Shown piece by piece: positions 1 through 6,230 of a DNA stretch of 6,348 bases. Below the pieces are notes generated by a model that was not told where the DNA came from, ran no database searches, and saw nothing but the letters and a program-made list of their open reading frames with translations. The position numbers were made by a program, and so were the translations under genes. Origin of the DNA: Bacteroidales bacterium (lineage in GTDB: Bacteria; Bacteroidota; Bacteroidia; Bacteroidales; P3); the NCBI GenBank assembly GCA_017545365.1, contig JAFWOP010000007.1, positions 1 through 6,348 of the forward strand, written 5' to 3'. Position 1 is the stretch's first letter; every line of letters begins with the position of its first letter.

Positions 1-1134
1 ACTATGATTGTACAAGCTTCAGCAGCTACGATGGCTATTACTTTGATGCTATTTGGTATGAATATTCCCGGCTTTGGATTTGAACAGGCTGCCGCCTTGG
101 CAATGGGGCAGAATATCGGTACAACCATTACGGCATTTATGGCTTCGCTCACCGCTAACACACAGGCACGCCGTGCCGCACTGGCCCACATGTTCTTCAA
201 TGTCTTTGGTGTCGTGGTGTTCCTTATCGTATTCTATCCTGCCTGTAACGCCGTCAGTTGGTTTGTTGATAGCGTGATGGGCGGCGGAAACGAGCTCTAT
301 AAACTTTCAACCTTCCACACAGCCTTTAACATCATCAACACGCTTTTGCTTATTGGTTTTGTCCGCCAGATTGAGATGTTTGTCTGCAAGGTACTGCCGA
401 TGAAGGCTCAGGAAGAGGATTATCGTTTGCGGTTCATCAGTGGTGGTTTGCTCTCTACAGCCGAACTCAGCATTATGGAGGCACAGAAGGAGATTCGCAG
501 TTTCGCTGAGCGTTGTCAGCGCATGGCAGGTTTCGTGCCCACGCTTCTGGAAACGAAAGACGAGATGGAGTTTAATAAACTCTTTGCCCGTATTGAGAAA
601 TACGAGAACATCACCGACTCGATGGAGATGGAGATTGCCAGCTATCTGAACAAGGTGAGTGAAGGTCGCTTGTCGGATGCTTCGAAAACCCAGATACAAA
701 AGATGCTTCGCCAGATATCGGAATTAGAGTCTATTGGAGATTCAGTCTATAACCTCGGTCGCACTCTGAATCGCCATCGCATGCACTGTCAGGAGAATTT
801 TACAGACAATCAGAAGCAACACATGTTGACAATGATGCAACTTGTAGATGCAGCACTGACAGAGATGCTGAAACGCATTGACCAACCCACTACCAAGAAT
901 GGTGTGAAGACCTCGCTTAACATCGAGCATGAAATCAATAACTATCGTACACAACTGAAGAACCAGAACCTGCACGATGTAAATGCTGGACTCTACGACT
1001 ATCAGTTGGGTGTGTTCTATGTCGATTTCATCTCAGAGTGCGAGAAACTTGGGGACTATGTAATGAATGTTGTGCAGGCAGGTAAGGGCTTGAACAATGA
1101 CTTTGGCGACGGTCCTATCAACGGACAGGGCTAA
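1..1134 (+). CDS. Na+/phosphate cotransporter family protein with C-terminal PhoU-like domain (5' end missing)
   Basis: This is the 3' portion of a Na/Pi-cotransporter (NptA/YjbB-like) that would import or export inorganic phosphate across the inner membrane. The frame is open at the left edge, so the ATG at 4 is probably internal; family members are about 550-600 residues and only about 377 are present here. Numbered from that ATG, the fragment opens with the second QSSSA-type motif (VQASAAT, residues 3-9). It then has GQNIGTT (35-41) and the family's His-x-x-Phe-Asn motifs in membrane segments (AHMFFN at 61-66, FHTAFN at 104-109). Hydrophobic helices lie at about 28-50, 60-88 and 104-127. 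From about 150 the protein is helical and PhoU-like, with ExxxD metal-binding motifs at 201-205, 242-246 and 347-351. The first transporter repeat lies outside the window. The gene converges on the histidine kinase gene, sharing stop-codon bases. Family assignment is strong; transport direction is not determined. Confidence 0.93.
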   Translation, partial: TMIVQASAATMAITLMLFGMNIPGFGFEQAAALAMGQNIGTTITAFMASLTANTQARRAALAHMFFNVFGVVVFLIVFYPACNAVSWFVDSVMGGGNELYKLSTFHTAFNIINTLLLIGFVRQIEMFVCKVLPMKAQEEDYRLRFISGGLLSTAELSIMEAQKEIRSFAERCQRMAGFVPTLLETKDEMEFNKLFARIEKYENITDSMEMEIASYLNKVSEGRLSDASKTQIQKMLRQISELESIGDSVYNLGRTLNRHRMHCQENFTDNQKQHMLTMMQLVDAALTEMLKRIDQPTTKNGVKTSLNIEHEINNYRTQLKNQNLHDVNAGLYDYQLGVFYVDFISECEKLGDYVMNVVQAGKGLNNDFGDGPINGQG

Positions 1135-2576
1135 AACCTTGCGAGTGTGAACCTGATGGTAAGCCCGCCACCAGACGTAGAAAGTGCAATTGCTTGTCCA
1201 CCATGGGCGGCAACTGCATTTTTCACGATGGCAAGCCCTAGACCTGTGCCACCAAGTTTGCGCGAGCGCCCTTTGTCTACACGGTAGAAACGTTCAAACA
1301 GGTGCTCACGGTGCTGCGCCTCTACGCCTTGGCCATTGTCGCTTACATTAAATTCGTAGAAGTGGCGTCCTTCTATTTCAATCTCTTGGCAGGCGATGAT
1401 TAACCGTGTGGCCCCGTAGGCATAGGAAATAGTATTGTCTATCAGATTTCGGAAAATGCTGTATAGCAGGCTCGAATCACCCTGTACTTCTATATTCTGT
1501 GGTAATTGGAGTTTTAGTTCGATACCTTTCTCTTGTAATTGCAAGTCTGTGTCATCTATCACATTTGTGATAATCTGCAAGACATCAACTTGACGATACT
1601 CATGCTGAGCATTAGATGAACTATCATCAATCTCGTCTAGTTTAGTAAGCACACTCATATCTAGCAGAAGCTTGTTCATGCGTTCACTTTGAGCATAACA
1701 GCGTTCCAGAAAATGTTGTTTCTTATCATTTGGCATATCGGGATTGTCGATGATGCTCTCTAAATAACCATGAATGCTGGCAGCAGGTGTTTTCAGCTCA
1801 TGAGCGGCATTCTGGGTAAGCTGACGTTTGATACGCACTTTTTCTTCTTCCGAATGACGTAGTTTCCAATACAACATGATGATAGTGTGGCTGATATCAC
1901 CCAATTCGTCATCTGGCAGCCGACGCTCCAATTCGTGGTCAAGTTCCTCACCTTCCTCGGCTTTCACGGCAAATTCACGTAAGTAACCAATGTGTCGGCT
2001 GATACGGTGAGTGATATAGTAGAGCACGATGCCCAGCAACAGGGTGAGAACGCCTGAAAAATAAATGAAAGTATAGTCTGCCTGCAATGATCGGGTCAGC
2101 TCTGCAGAATAGGGTACGGCAGCACGAACAATCATATCGCCGAAACGAGTTGCAGAATAGAAGTAGGTCTCGTGAGTAGACTGTGACATACGTTTGATAT
2201 CGTAGCCACTGCCCTCTCGCAAAGCCTGTTGTATCTCCGTTCTCTGTAGATGGTTCCCCAATGCTTCCACATCAGTATCATAGCTATCAAGGATGACCCG
2301 TCCTTCCTTGTCTATCACAGACACTCGAAGTCCCTCCATCTGATGATGTATAACATAATCGCGAAATAGCCGACTACAGCTCATACTATCCTTGCCTACC
2401 GTCTGCACCATCTCATAGTTGTACATCTGCAGTCGTGAATGAAGAATATCAATTTTATACTCCTTTTCACGCTTATACTGATATACGCTAAAGCATATAG
2501 CAAAGAGCAGAAACACACCACCGATGCTTAGCAGTAAATTACGTTGAAAGGATTTACTTTTCAAAGCAGTAACCAT
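1131..2576 (-). CDS. membrane sensor histidine kinase (PhoR-like)
   Basis: This is a two-component sensor kinase that would phosphorylate the response regulator encoded just upstream. Numbered from ATG 2576 (481 aa), it has TM1 at about 13-34, a periplasmic region of about 135 residues, and TM2 at about 170-189. A HAMP-like linker follows, ending near DELGDIS (223-229), then the dimerisation/phosphoacceptor helix with H-box AAHELKTPAAS (His259). The ATPase domain has N-box RNLIDNT (Asn381), G1 box DNGQG (414-418), F-box FERFYR and G2 box GGTGLGLA. All catalytic boxes are intact. A GTG at 2585 in the same frame could also start it; I chose ATG. Either start lies inside the regulator gene (23 or 32 nt overlap), which indicates translational coupling. 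No PAS domain is evident. Its 3' end overlaps the stop of the phosphate transporter gene, so a phosphate-related signal is plausible but inferred only from context. Confidence 0.93.
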   Translation of the reverse strand: MVTALKSKSFQRNLLLSIGGVFLLFAICFSVYQYKREKEYKIDILHSRLQMYNYEMVQTVGKDSMSCSRLFRDYVIHHQMEGLRVSVIDKEGRVILDSYDTDVEALGNHLQRTEIQQALREGSGYDIKRMSQSTHETYFYSATRFGDMIVRAAVPYSAELTRSLQADYTFIYFSGVLTLLLGIVLYYITHRISRHIGYLREFAVKAEEGEELDHELERRLPDDELGDISHTIIMLYWKLRHSEEEKVRIKRQLTQNAAHELKTPAASIHGYLESIIDNPDMPNDKKQHFLERCYAQSERMNKLLLDMSVLTKLDEIDDSSSNAQHEYRQVDVLQIITNVIDDTDLQLQEKGIELKLQLPQNIEVQGDSSLLYSIFRNLIDNTISYAYGATRLIIACQEIEIEGRHFYEFNVSDNGQGVEAQHREHLFERFYRVDKGRSRKLGGTGLGLAIVKNAVAAHGGQAIALSTSGGGLTIRFTLARF

Positions 2577-3237
2577 ATCCCACACGTGTTTTTATCTGTT
2601 TGCCATAATGGCCTATCTTCTTACGTAATCTGGTGATGTTCACGTCCACCGTGCGGTCAAGAACCAGCACATCCTGTGGCCAACAATACTTCAATAAGTC
2701 TTCCCGAGAAAACACCTTGTTAGGATGTTGGAGAAAGAAAGACAACAATTCAAATTCCAGTTTGGTGAATTCTAGTTCCTTTCCGTCGCATATTACAGTC
2801 TTGGCATTCAAATCAACCATAATTCCTTCGTAAGCAATCTTATTATCAACAGCAGTAGAAACCGTTTGCTGCAATTGAGTACGTCTGAGTACAGCCTTAA
2901 CCCTAGCCTTCACTTCTTTCATACCCAATGGCTTGGCAATATAGTCGTCAGCACCGATATTCAATCCTTTTACCAAATTGTCCTCACTGTCGAGTGCCGT
3001 AATGAAGATAATGGGAATCTGTGTCGTAGCGGGATCGTTCTTTAGTCTGCGCGCCATCTGGAACCCCGACATTTCTCCCATCATAACATCTAGCAGAATA
3101 AGCGAATAATCTTGTAGGGGTAGTTCCAGTGCCTCCTCTGCTGAATTGGCTGTAACCACCTCAAAACCTTCATTCTCGAGGTTATATTGCAGTATTTCAC
3201 AGATATCCTGCTCATCATCTACAACAAGTATCTTCAT
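2554..3237 (-). CDS. OmpR/PhoB-type response regulator
   Basis: This is a 227-aa transcription factor with an N-terminal receiver domain and a C-terminal winged helix. The receiver has the acidic pair Asp7-Asp8, phosphoacceptor Asp50 (LLDVMMGEMSG), Thr80 and Lys102 (AKP), which is the full phosphorylation set. The DNA-binding domain spans about 130-226, with the recognition helix around RTVDVNITRLRKKIG (195-209) and the wing ending in TRVGYGYCF. I start it at ATG 3237 (MKILVVDDE), the usual start of the family; the frame extends to a TTG at 3255 but that adds an atypical N-terminus. AGAAGA lies just before the ATG. It is the first gene of a two-gene operon with the kinase, and a Bacteroidetes-type promoter lies directly upstream. 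It resembles PhoB-like regulators more than RprY, from memory of the families. The target genes cannot be read from this sequence. Confidence 0.94.
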   Translation of the reverse strand: MKILVVDDEQDICEILQYNLENEGFEVVTANSAEEALELPLQDYSLILLDVMMGEMSGFQMARRLKNDPATTQIPIIFITALDSEDNLVKGLNIGADDYIAKPLGMKEVKARVKAVLRRTQLQQTVSTAVDNKIAYEGIMVDLNAKTVICDGKELEFTKLEFELLSFFLQHPNKVFSREDLLKYCWPQDVLVLDRTVDVNITRLRKKIGHYGKQIKTRVGYGYCFEK

Positions 3238-3259
3238 AATTCTTCTGAATTTCAAGGCG

Positions 3260-3291
3260 CAAAGTTATATACTTTTTCCGAAAAATAGAAA
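3260..3291 (-). promoter_or_regulatory. Bacteroidetes-type promoter for the two-component operon
   Basis: On the minus strand the -7 element reads TAACTTTG (3267-3260), an exact TAnnTTTG match. TTTC sits at 3291-3288, one base off the -33 TTTG consensus, with 20 nt between. The predicted start near 3255 gives a leader of roughly 20 nt before ATG 3237. This is a motif match with correct spacing and position, with no experimental support. Confidence 0.68.
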
Positions 3292-3580
3292 GGATTTATA
3301 TTACAATGTTATTAAATCTCAATATAGCAGGTGCTTTTGCATGATAATTATTGATTTACGTAAGTGTTCAGCCGCCTTTTCAAATTCGAGGGAATGATCT
3401 AGATGGTGCATCAGCTACTTTCTTCACACGCTGTGCTGTGCTTGCTCTGGTTACCCTATAAATCAGTTTGATACTCTATATAATGCTTGCCAAAGTGTCT
3501 CTGAATGTCATGATTTTATATGAGGTGATACTTAAAAAAACGTAAATAGATAACCAAAATTTGTTCAGACGGAAAAGAAA
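3292..3580. other. intergenic stretch with no recognisable gene
   Basis: This stretch of about 290 bases lies between the response-regulator promoter and the tRNA terminator. I found no open frame with protein-family character on either strand, no tRNA-like fold and no clear repeat. It is moderately AT-rich. It may simply be spacer or decayed sequence, and a small RNA cannot be excluded by eye. Confidence 0.5.
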
Positions 3581-3608
3581 AAGGAGTTGCGATTTCTCGT
3601 AACTCCTT
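3571..3608 (-). terminator. intrinsic terminator of the tRNA-Asn transcript
   Basis: An inverted repeat pairs AAGGAGTT (3581-3588) plus CGA (3590-3592) with TCG (3597-3599) plus AACTCCTT (3601-3608), around a 4-nt loop. Read leftward, it is followed by TTTCTTTTCC (3580-3571), a U-rich tail, placing termination just past the tRNA 3' end. There is one A-C mismatch in the minus-strand RNA. On the plus strand the stem also has a short T run (3611-3615), but no rightward gene needs it. Confidence 0.8.
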
Positions 3609-3619
3609 GATTTTTAAGG

Positions 3620-3693
3620 CGCTTCAGGATGGGCTTGAACCAACGACCCCCTGATTAACAGTCAGGTGCTCTAACCAACTGAGCTACTGAAGC
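3620..3693 (-). tRNA. tRNA-Asn (anticodon GTT)
   Basis: The minus strand folds into a full cloverleaf of 74 nt including the discriminator. The acceptor stem GCTTCAG/CTGAAGC pairs perfectly. The D-arm is GCTC/GAGC with loop AGTTGGTTA, and the anticodon stem is CCTGA/TCAGG with loop CTGTTAA (anticodon at 3659-3657). The T-loop is TTCAAGC. The discriminator is G, as expected for tRNA-Asn. The T stem GTTGG/CCATC contains one U-U mismatch (positions 50-64). No CCA is encoded, so the tail must be added enzymatically. It stands alone with its own promoter and terminator. Confidence 0.97.
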
Positions 3694-3730
3694 AGGTGTT
3701 TGTTTGCGCATCATTTCTGAATTGCGGGTG

Positions 3731-3762
3731 CAAAGGTACGGACTTTTTTTGAACCGTGCAAA
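3731..3762 (-). promoter_or_regulatory. Bacteroidetes-type promoter for tRNA-Asn
   Basis: On the minus strand TTTG (3762-3759) precedes TACCTTTG (3738-3731) by 20 nt, matching both the -33 and -7 consensus elements. The predicted start near 3726 leaves a 5' leader of about 30 nt before the tRNA. Runs of T/A surround the elements. Exact consensus and spacing make this a strong motif call. Confidence 0.82.
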
Positions 3763-3870
3763 TTTTTTCTCACTTTTTTTGGAAAAATTTGTAATATGCA
3801 GGTTATTTGCCTGTATTTTGTCACTTTTTGGGGTATTTAGGGGATGCCAAGAAAAACTTTTGCGAAAATT

Positions 3871-3902
3871 TTTGGTGGTATGGAATAAAAGTTGTACTTT
3901 TG
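3871..3902 (+). promoter_or_regulatory. Bacteroidetes-type promoter for the divIC-like/purU operon
   Basis: TTTG (3871-3874) and TACTTTTG (3895-3902) are separated by 20 nt, a consensus -33/-7 pair. Transcription should start only about 4-8 bases further on, at or next to the first ATG (3907). I see no other full promoter before purU, so this one probably drives the septum protein, the membrane protein and purU. Confidence 0.8.
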
Positions 3903-3906
3903 CAGC

Positions 3907-4260
3907 ATGAATATGTTAAAGAAAATCTATAACAGTATGCCCCACTTTCACAGCGTGAAGTATATTCTTGCGTTGGCAGTAGCGGTGGCCGTCATCGGTT
4001 TTGGCGGTAGTAGTAGTGTTTGGGCGCATTTCGCCTACCTGAACCGGATTAGTGAGTTGCACGAGGAAATCGACCACTACGACAGTGAGTATCGCCGTGA
4101 CCAGGCTCAGATACGCCAGCTGACGAACAACCCGAAGTCGATGGAGCGCATAGCCCGTGAGCAGTATTTCATGAAGAAGGCCGATGAGGACATCTTCGTG
4201 CTCAGCGATGACGAGGGCAAGCCCAAGACCAAAGCCCCTGCTGATGAAACAATTGAATAG
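3907..4260 (+). CDS. septum formation initiator family protein (DivIC/FtsB-like)
   Basis: This is a 117-aa single-pass membrane protein of the DivIC/FtsB family, which in known bacteria joins FtsL and FtsQ/DivIB in the divisome. It has a short basic cytoplasmic N-terminus, one membrane helix at about 18-40, and a polar coiled-coil-like stretch at about 44-73 (ISELHEEIDHYDSEYRRD). The conserved C-terminal block follows at about 72-99: LTNNP, then ERIAREQYFMKKADEDIFV. A charged tail ends the protein. ATG 3907 and ATG 3913 are both possible. A later ATG at 3937 would remove part of the N-terminus typical of Bacteroidales homologues, and upstream codons (from TTG 3892) run through the promoter. 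It is first in its operon, and its last 17 nt overlap the next gene. Confidence in the family is high; the exact start is uncertain. Confidence 0.88.
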   Translation: MNMLKKIYNSMPHFHSVKYILALAVAVAVIGFGGSSSVWAHFAYLNRISELHEEIDHYDSEYRRDQAQIRQLTNNPKSMERIAREQYFMKKADEDIFVLSDDEGKPKTKAPADETIE

Positions 4261-4636
4261 GTGGCAGACTGCCCTTTTCATTACCGGCGCTGTGCTTATG
4301 GTCATCGGTGCCGGTACGAGTTTGCTGCGCTGGGATGCGGCTCCGTGGCTTTTTGCAGCTGGGGCGTTGGCCTATACCACCATGCAGATGCAGCAGACTT
4401 ACGAAGGGCGCAACTTCACCGTGCGCCGTTTGCGCCGCATCATGGCTTTCAGCGATTTCCTGCTTCTTCTTACTGCCGTACTGATGTTTATCAGCCGCTG
4501 GCCACAACTTGGCGGGCTTGACTGGCTGACCTATGTGAATTACGTGCACAACAACTGGGTGGTAACACTTCTGATTGCTGCCATTCTACAGCTCTACACC
4601 ACCTACCGCATTGACAATGAGCTAGCTCATAGTTAA
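4244..4636 (+). CDS. small four-helix membrane protein of unknown function
   Basis: This is a 130-aa hydrophobic protein with four likely membrane helices at about 8-28, 34-50, 66-85 and 104-121. Helices 2 and 3 are joined by a polar, basic loop (YEGRNFTVRRLRR, 53-65). The C-terminus QLYTTYRIDNEL follows the last helix. The open frame extends back to 4184, but that part lies wholly inside the preceding gene; ATG 4244 (MKQLNRW) gives a normal membrane-protein N-terminus. It overlaps the septum gene by 17 nt, suggesting coupled translation. From memory, a similar protein follows DivIC in other Bacteroidales, but I cannot name a function. It could be an accessory of envelope or division proteins, which is inference from position only. 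Confidence 0.82.
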   Translation: MKQLNRWQTALFITGAVLMVIGAGTSLLRWDAAPWLFAAGALAYTTMQMQQTYEGRNFTVRRLRRIMAFSDFLLLLTAVLMFISRWPQLGGLDWLTYVNYVHNNWVVTLLIAAILQLYTTYRIDNELAHS

Positions 4637-4652
4637 ATCCTACAAACAGAAA

Positions 4653-5516
4653 ATGAAACCTACAGCCATTCTTCTCCTCCACTGCCCCGACCAGCAGGGC
4701 ATTATCTCGGAGGTTACCAAGTTTATCACTGACAACAAGGGTAACATCGTTGACCTAGACCAGTATGTAGACCATCAGGACGGTATGTTCTTCATGCGTT
4801 TACAGTGGGAGCTAGACGGGTTCCTCATCCCACGTGAGAAAATCAGTGAGTACATCGAAACGCTCTATGCGCAGCGATACCAGATGGAATTCAGTCTTTA
4901 CTTCAGTGACCGGCGACCCCGCATGGCTATCTTCGTGTCGAAGATGAGCCACTGCCTGTACGACCTACTGGCACGGTGGAAGGCTGGCGAATACGACGTG
5001 GACATACCCTGCATCGTGTCGAACCACGAGGACCTGCGCTATGTGGCCGAGCAGTTCGACATTCCCTACTACGTGTGGAGCATCAAGAAAGACCACTCGA
5101 ACAAGGCAGAGGTGGAGGAGGCTGAGATGCAACTACTGCGCGAGAAGGGCGTGACATTCATCGTCCTGGCTCGCTACATGCAGATTATCAGCGATGAGAT
5201 GATTGCCGCTTATCCCCACCACATTATTAATATACACCACTCGTTCTTGCCCGCTTTCGTGGGTGCCAAGCCCTATCACCAGGCCTGGGAGCGTGGTGTG
5301 AAGATTATCGGAGCCACGAGCCACTATGTTACAGCCGAGCTTGACGCCGGCCCCATTATCGAACAGGACGTGGCGCGCATCACCCATAAGGACACGCCGG
5401 AAAGCCTTGTGCTCAAGGGAAAGGACCTAGAGAAAATCGTGCTCTCGAGGGCCGTGTCGAAACATATACAGCGGAAGATACTCACGTACAAGAATAAGAC
5501 AATAATATTCAGTTAA
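4653..5516 (+). CDS. purU: formyltetrahydrofolate deformylase
   Basis: This cytosolic enzyme hydrolyses 10-formyl-THF to formate and THF, balancing the one-carbon pool and supplying formate. It has 287 aa, close to the usual 280 or so. The N-terminal ACT domain spans about 4-80 (LLLHCPDQQGIISEVTKFI). The formyl-transferase-type catalytic domain follows from about 90 (MAIFVSKMSHCLYDLL). The catalytic triad is intact: Asn193 and His195 in INIHHSFLPAF, and Asp231 in TAELDAGPI. The C-terminus YKNKTIIF matches the family's usual end. It starts 16 nt after the membrane-protein gene, with an A-rich leader (ACAGAAA) instead of a Shine-Dalgarno. Base composition looks richer in G+C than the kinase genes. 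The stop codon falls within a sequence that resembles a degenerate arm of the palindromic repeat that follows. Its neighbour hisH links it to AICAR/10-formyl-THF metabolism. Confidence 0.95.
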   Translation: MKPTAILLLHCPDQQGIISEVTKFITDNKGNIVDLDQYVDHQDGMFFMRLQWELDGFLIPREKISEYIETLYAQRYQMEFSLYFSDRRPRMAIFVSKMSHCLYDLLARWKAGEYDVDIPCIVSNHEDLRYVAEQFDIPYYVWSIKKDHSNKAEVEEAEMQLLREKGVTFIVLARYMQIISDEMIAAYPHHIINIHHSFLPAFVGAKPYHQAWERGVKIIGATSHYVTAELDAGPIIEQDVARITHKDTPESLVLKGKDLEKIVLSRAVSKHIQRKILTYKNKTIIFS

Positions 5517-5521
5517 CTTTG
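5514..5521 (+). promoter_or_regulatory. possible -7 element for hisH
   Basis: TAACTTTG matches TAnnTTTG exactly and overlaps the purU stop codon. No TTTG occurs 19-21 nt upstream (that stretch reads about AAGA), so only half of the promoter is present. If active, transcription would begin around 5525, inside the first hairpin. It may be chance. Confidence 0.25.
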
Positions 5522-5550
5522 GGTTGGAAGGTCGTTCAGACCCCCAACCC
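5521..5550 (+). repeat. extended imperfect hairpin before hisH
   Basis: GGGTTGG (5521-5527) pairs with CCAACCC (5544-5550), and GGTC (5530-5533) with GACC (5539-5542), around loop GTTCA. The bulge is AA against a single C. It shares three bases with the next palindrome (5548-5564), so the two stems compete at their border. The left arm is missing from the third repeat copy, so this fold is specific to the purU-hisH gap. An RNA function is possible but unproven. Confidence 0.6.
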
Positions 5551-5564
5551 CCTAACTTAGGGGG
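5530..5564 (+). repeat. GC-rich palindromic repeat, copy 1 (forward)
   Basis: This 35-nt unit consists of GGTCGTTCAGA (5530-5540), CCCCCAA (5541-5547) and the palindrome CCCCCTAACTTAGGGGG (5548-5564). Its first 31 bases are identical to copy 3 at 6318-6348, and its last 28 are matched by copy 2 in inverse orientation with no mismatch. It ends three bases before the hisH ATG, so it occupies the position of the ribosome binding site. It looks like a REP-type dispersed intergenic element; no transposase is present in the window. Confidence 0.88.
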
Positions 5565-5567
5565 CTT

Positions 5568-6230
5568 ATGCAAGTAGCAGTAGTAAAATATAATGCGGGA
5601 AATGTGTACTCGGTGCTCAGTGCGCTGAGACGTCTGGGCGTGGAGCCACTGCTGACGGACGACCCTGAGAAGCTGCGCGGTGCTGACCGTGTGCTGTTTC
5701 CTGGACAGGGTGAGGCACGAGGAGCAATGGAGTATCTGAGGGCAAGAGGGCTGGACGAGGTGATACGCTCGCTGACGCAGCCAGTGCTGGGCATCTGCAT
5801 AGGACAGCAACTGATGTGCCGGCACTCTGAGGAGGGCGACACGGATTGCCTGGGAATCTTCGCCGTGGACGTGAAGCGGTTCCAGCCGGTGAGGCATGAG
5901 GACAAGGTGCCGTGCATGGGGTGGAACGCGCTGTATGATCTGAGGTCGGTGATATTTGATGGGTTGAATGGGTTGAATGGGCTGGATGGGTCTGATGGGG
6001 CTAATGGGGCTAATGGGGTGAATGGGTCTAATGGGAATTCTGAGCCTTACGTGTACTTTGTTCACAGCTACTATGTGCCGCTTTGCGAAGAGACAATAGC
6101 CACTGCCAACTACATACAACCCTACAGTGCTGCCTTGCAGAAGGACAATTTCTTCGCCACGCAGTTTCACCCCGAGAAAAGTGGGAGCGTGGGCGAGAGG
6201 ATTATCAGGAATTTCCTCATAGCCCCCTAA
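5568..6230 (+). CDS. hisH: imidazole glycerol phosphate synthase, glutaminase subunit HisH, with Gly-X-Asn repeat insertion
   Basis: HisH is a class-I glutamine amidotransferase that hydrolyses glutamine and passes ammonia to HisF, giving IGP and AICAR in histidine synthesis. The 220-aa protein is about 20 longer than usual. It has FPGQGEA (44-50; most members have PGVG), nucleophile Cys77 in LGICIGQQL, PCMGWN (115-120), FVHSYY (164-169), and His201/Glu203 in QFHPEKSG. The catalytic triad is therefore intact. Residues 132-157 are a Gly-X-Asn/Asp array inserted in the loop between the MGWN strand and FVHSY, which explains the extra length. The ATG lies 3 nt after a palindromic repeat and no Shine-Dalgarno is visible. 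The last codons (Ala-Pro-stop) are formed by an inverted copy of the same repeat. hisF is not in the window and may follow. The family call is very secure; enzyme activity with the insertion is inferred from intact motifs. Confidence 0.95.
   Translation: MQVAVVKYNAGNVYSVLSALRRLGVEPLLTDDPEKLRGADRVLFPGQGEARGAMEYLRARGLDEVIRSLTQPVLGICIGQQLMCRHSEEGDTDCLGIFAVDVKRFQPVRHEDKVPCMGWNALYDLRSVIFDGLNGLNGLDGSDGANGANGVNGSNGNSEPYVYFVHSYYVPLCEETIATANYIQPYSAALQKDNFFATQFHPEKSGSVGERIIRNFLIAP
5961..6038 (+). repeat. in-frame 9-bp tandem repeat in hisH (Gly-X-Asn/Asp)
   Basis: Eight units of nine bases run from 5961 to 6032, followed by a partial GGGAAT (6033-6038). Each unit is GGG, then a variable codon (TTG, TTG, CTG, TCT, GCT, GCT, GTG, TCT), then AAT or GAT. 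Two adjacent pairs are identical (units 1-2, units 5-6). Every glycine uses GGG. They encode Gly-X-Asn/Asp (residues 132-155 of HisH). Unit length is a multiple of three, so gain or loss of units keeps the frame. Confidence 0.95.

Noticed and set aside
3146..3397. Plus-strand open frame of 83 codons across the response-regulator start and its promoter
   Set aside because: It is antisense to the regulator at its left end, has Ser/Cys-rich composition typical of a shadow frame, and lacks a promoter or homology that I recognise.
3292..3580. CRISPR array or decayed gene in the regulator-tRNA gap
   Set aside because: There is no regularly spaced repeat and no frame with protein-like composition on either strand.
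3581..3693. tRNA-associated integration site (att) with phage or island remnants
   Set aside because: No duplicated tRNA 3' end and no integrase or mobility gene is visible; the tRNA has an ordinary promoter and terminator.
3704..3910. Plus-strand open frame of 68 codons between the tRNA and the septum gene
   Set aside because: It covers both promoter regions and T/A homopolymer tracts. Its Phe/Leu-rich translation is what AT-rich spacer gives by chance.
5541..5564. G-quadruplex or i-motif in the C5/G5 tracts
   Set aside because: One strand carries only two G5 runs within the unit, so an ordinary intramolecular quadruplex is not supported; hairpin pairing explains the tracts.
5427..6170. 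Long minus-strand open frame (247 codons) opposite hisH, with Pro-Ile repeats
   Set aside because: It is antisense to hisH and the purU end. Its Pro-Ile repeats are only the complement of the hisH tandem array, and it shows no domain or start signal.
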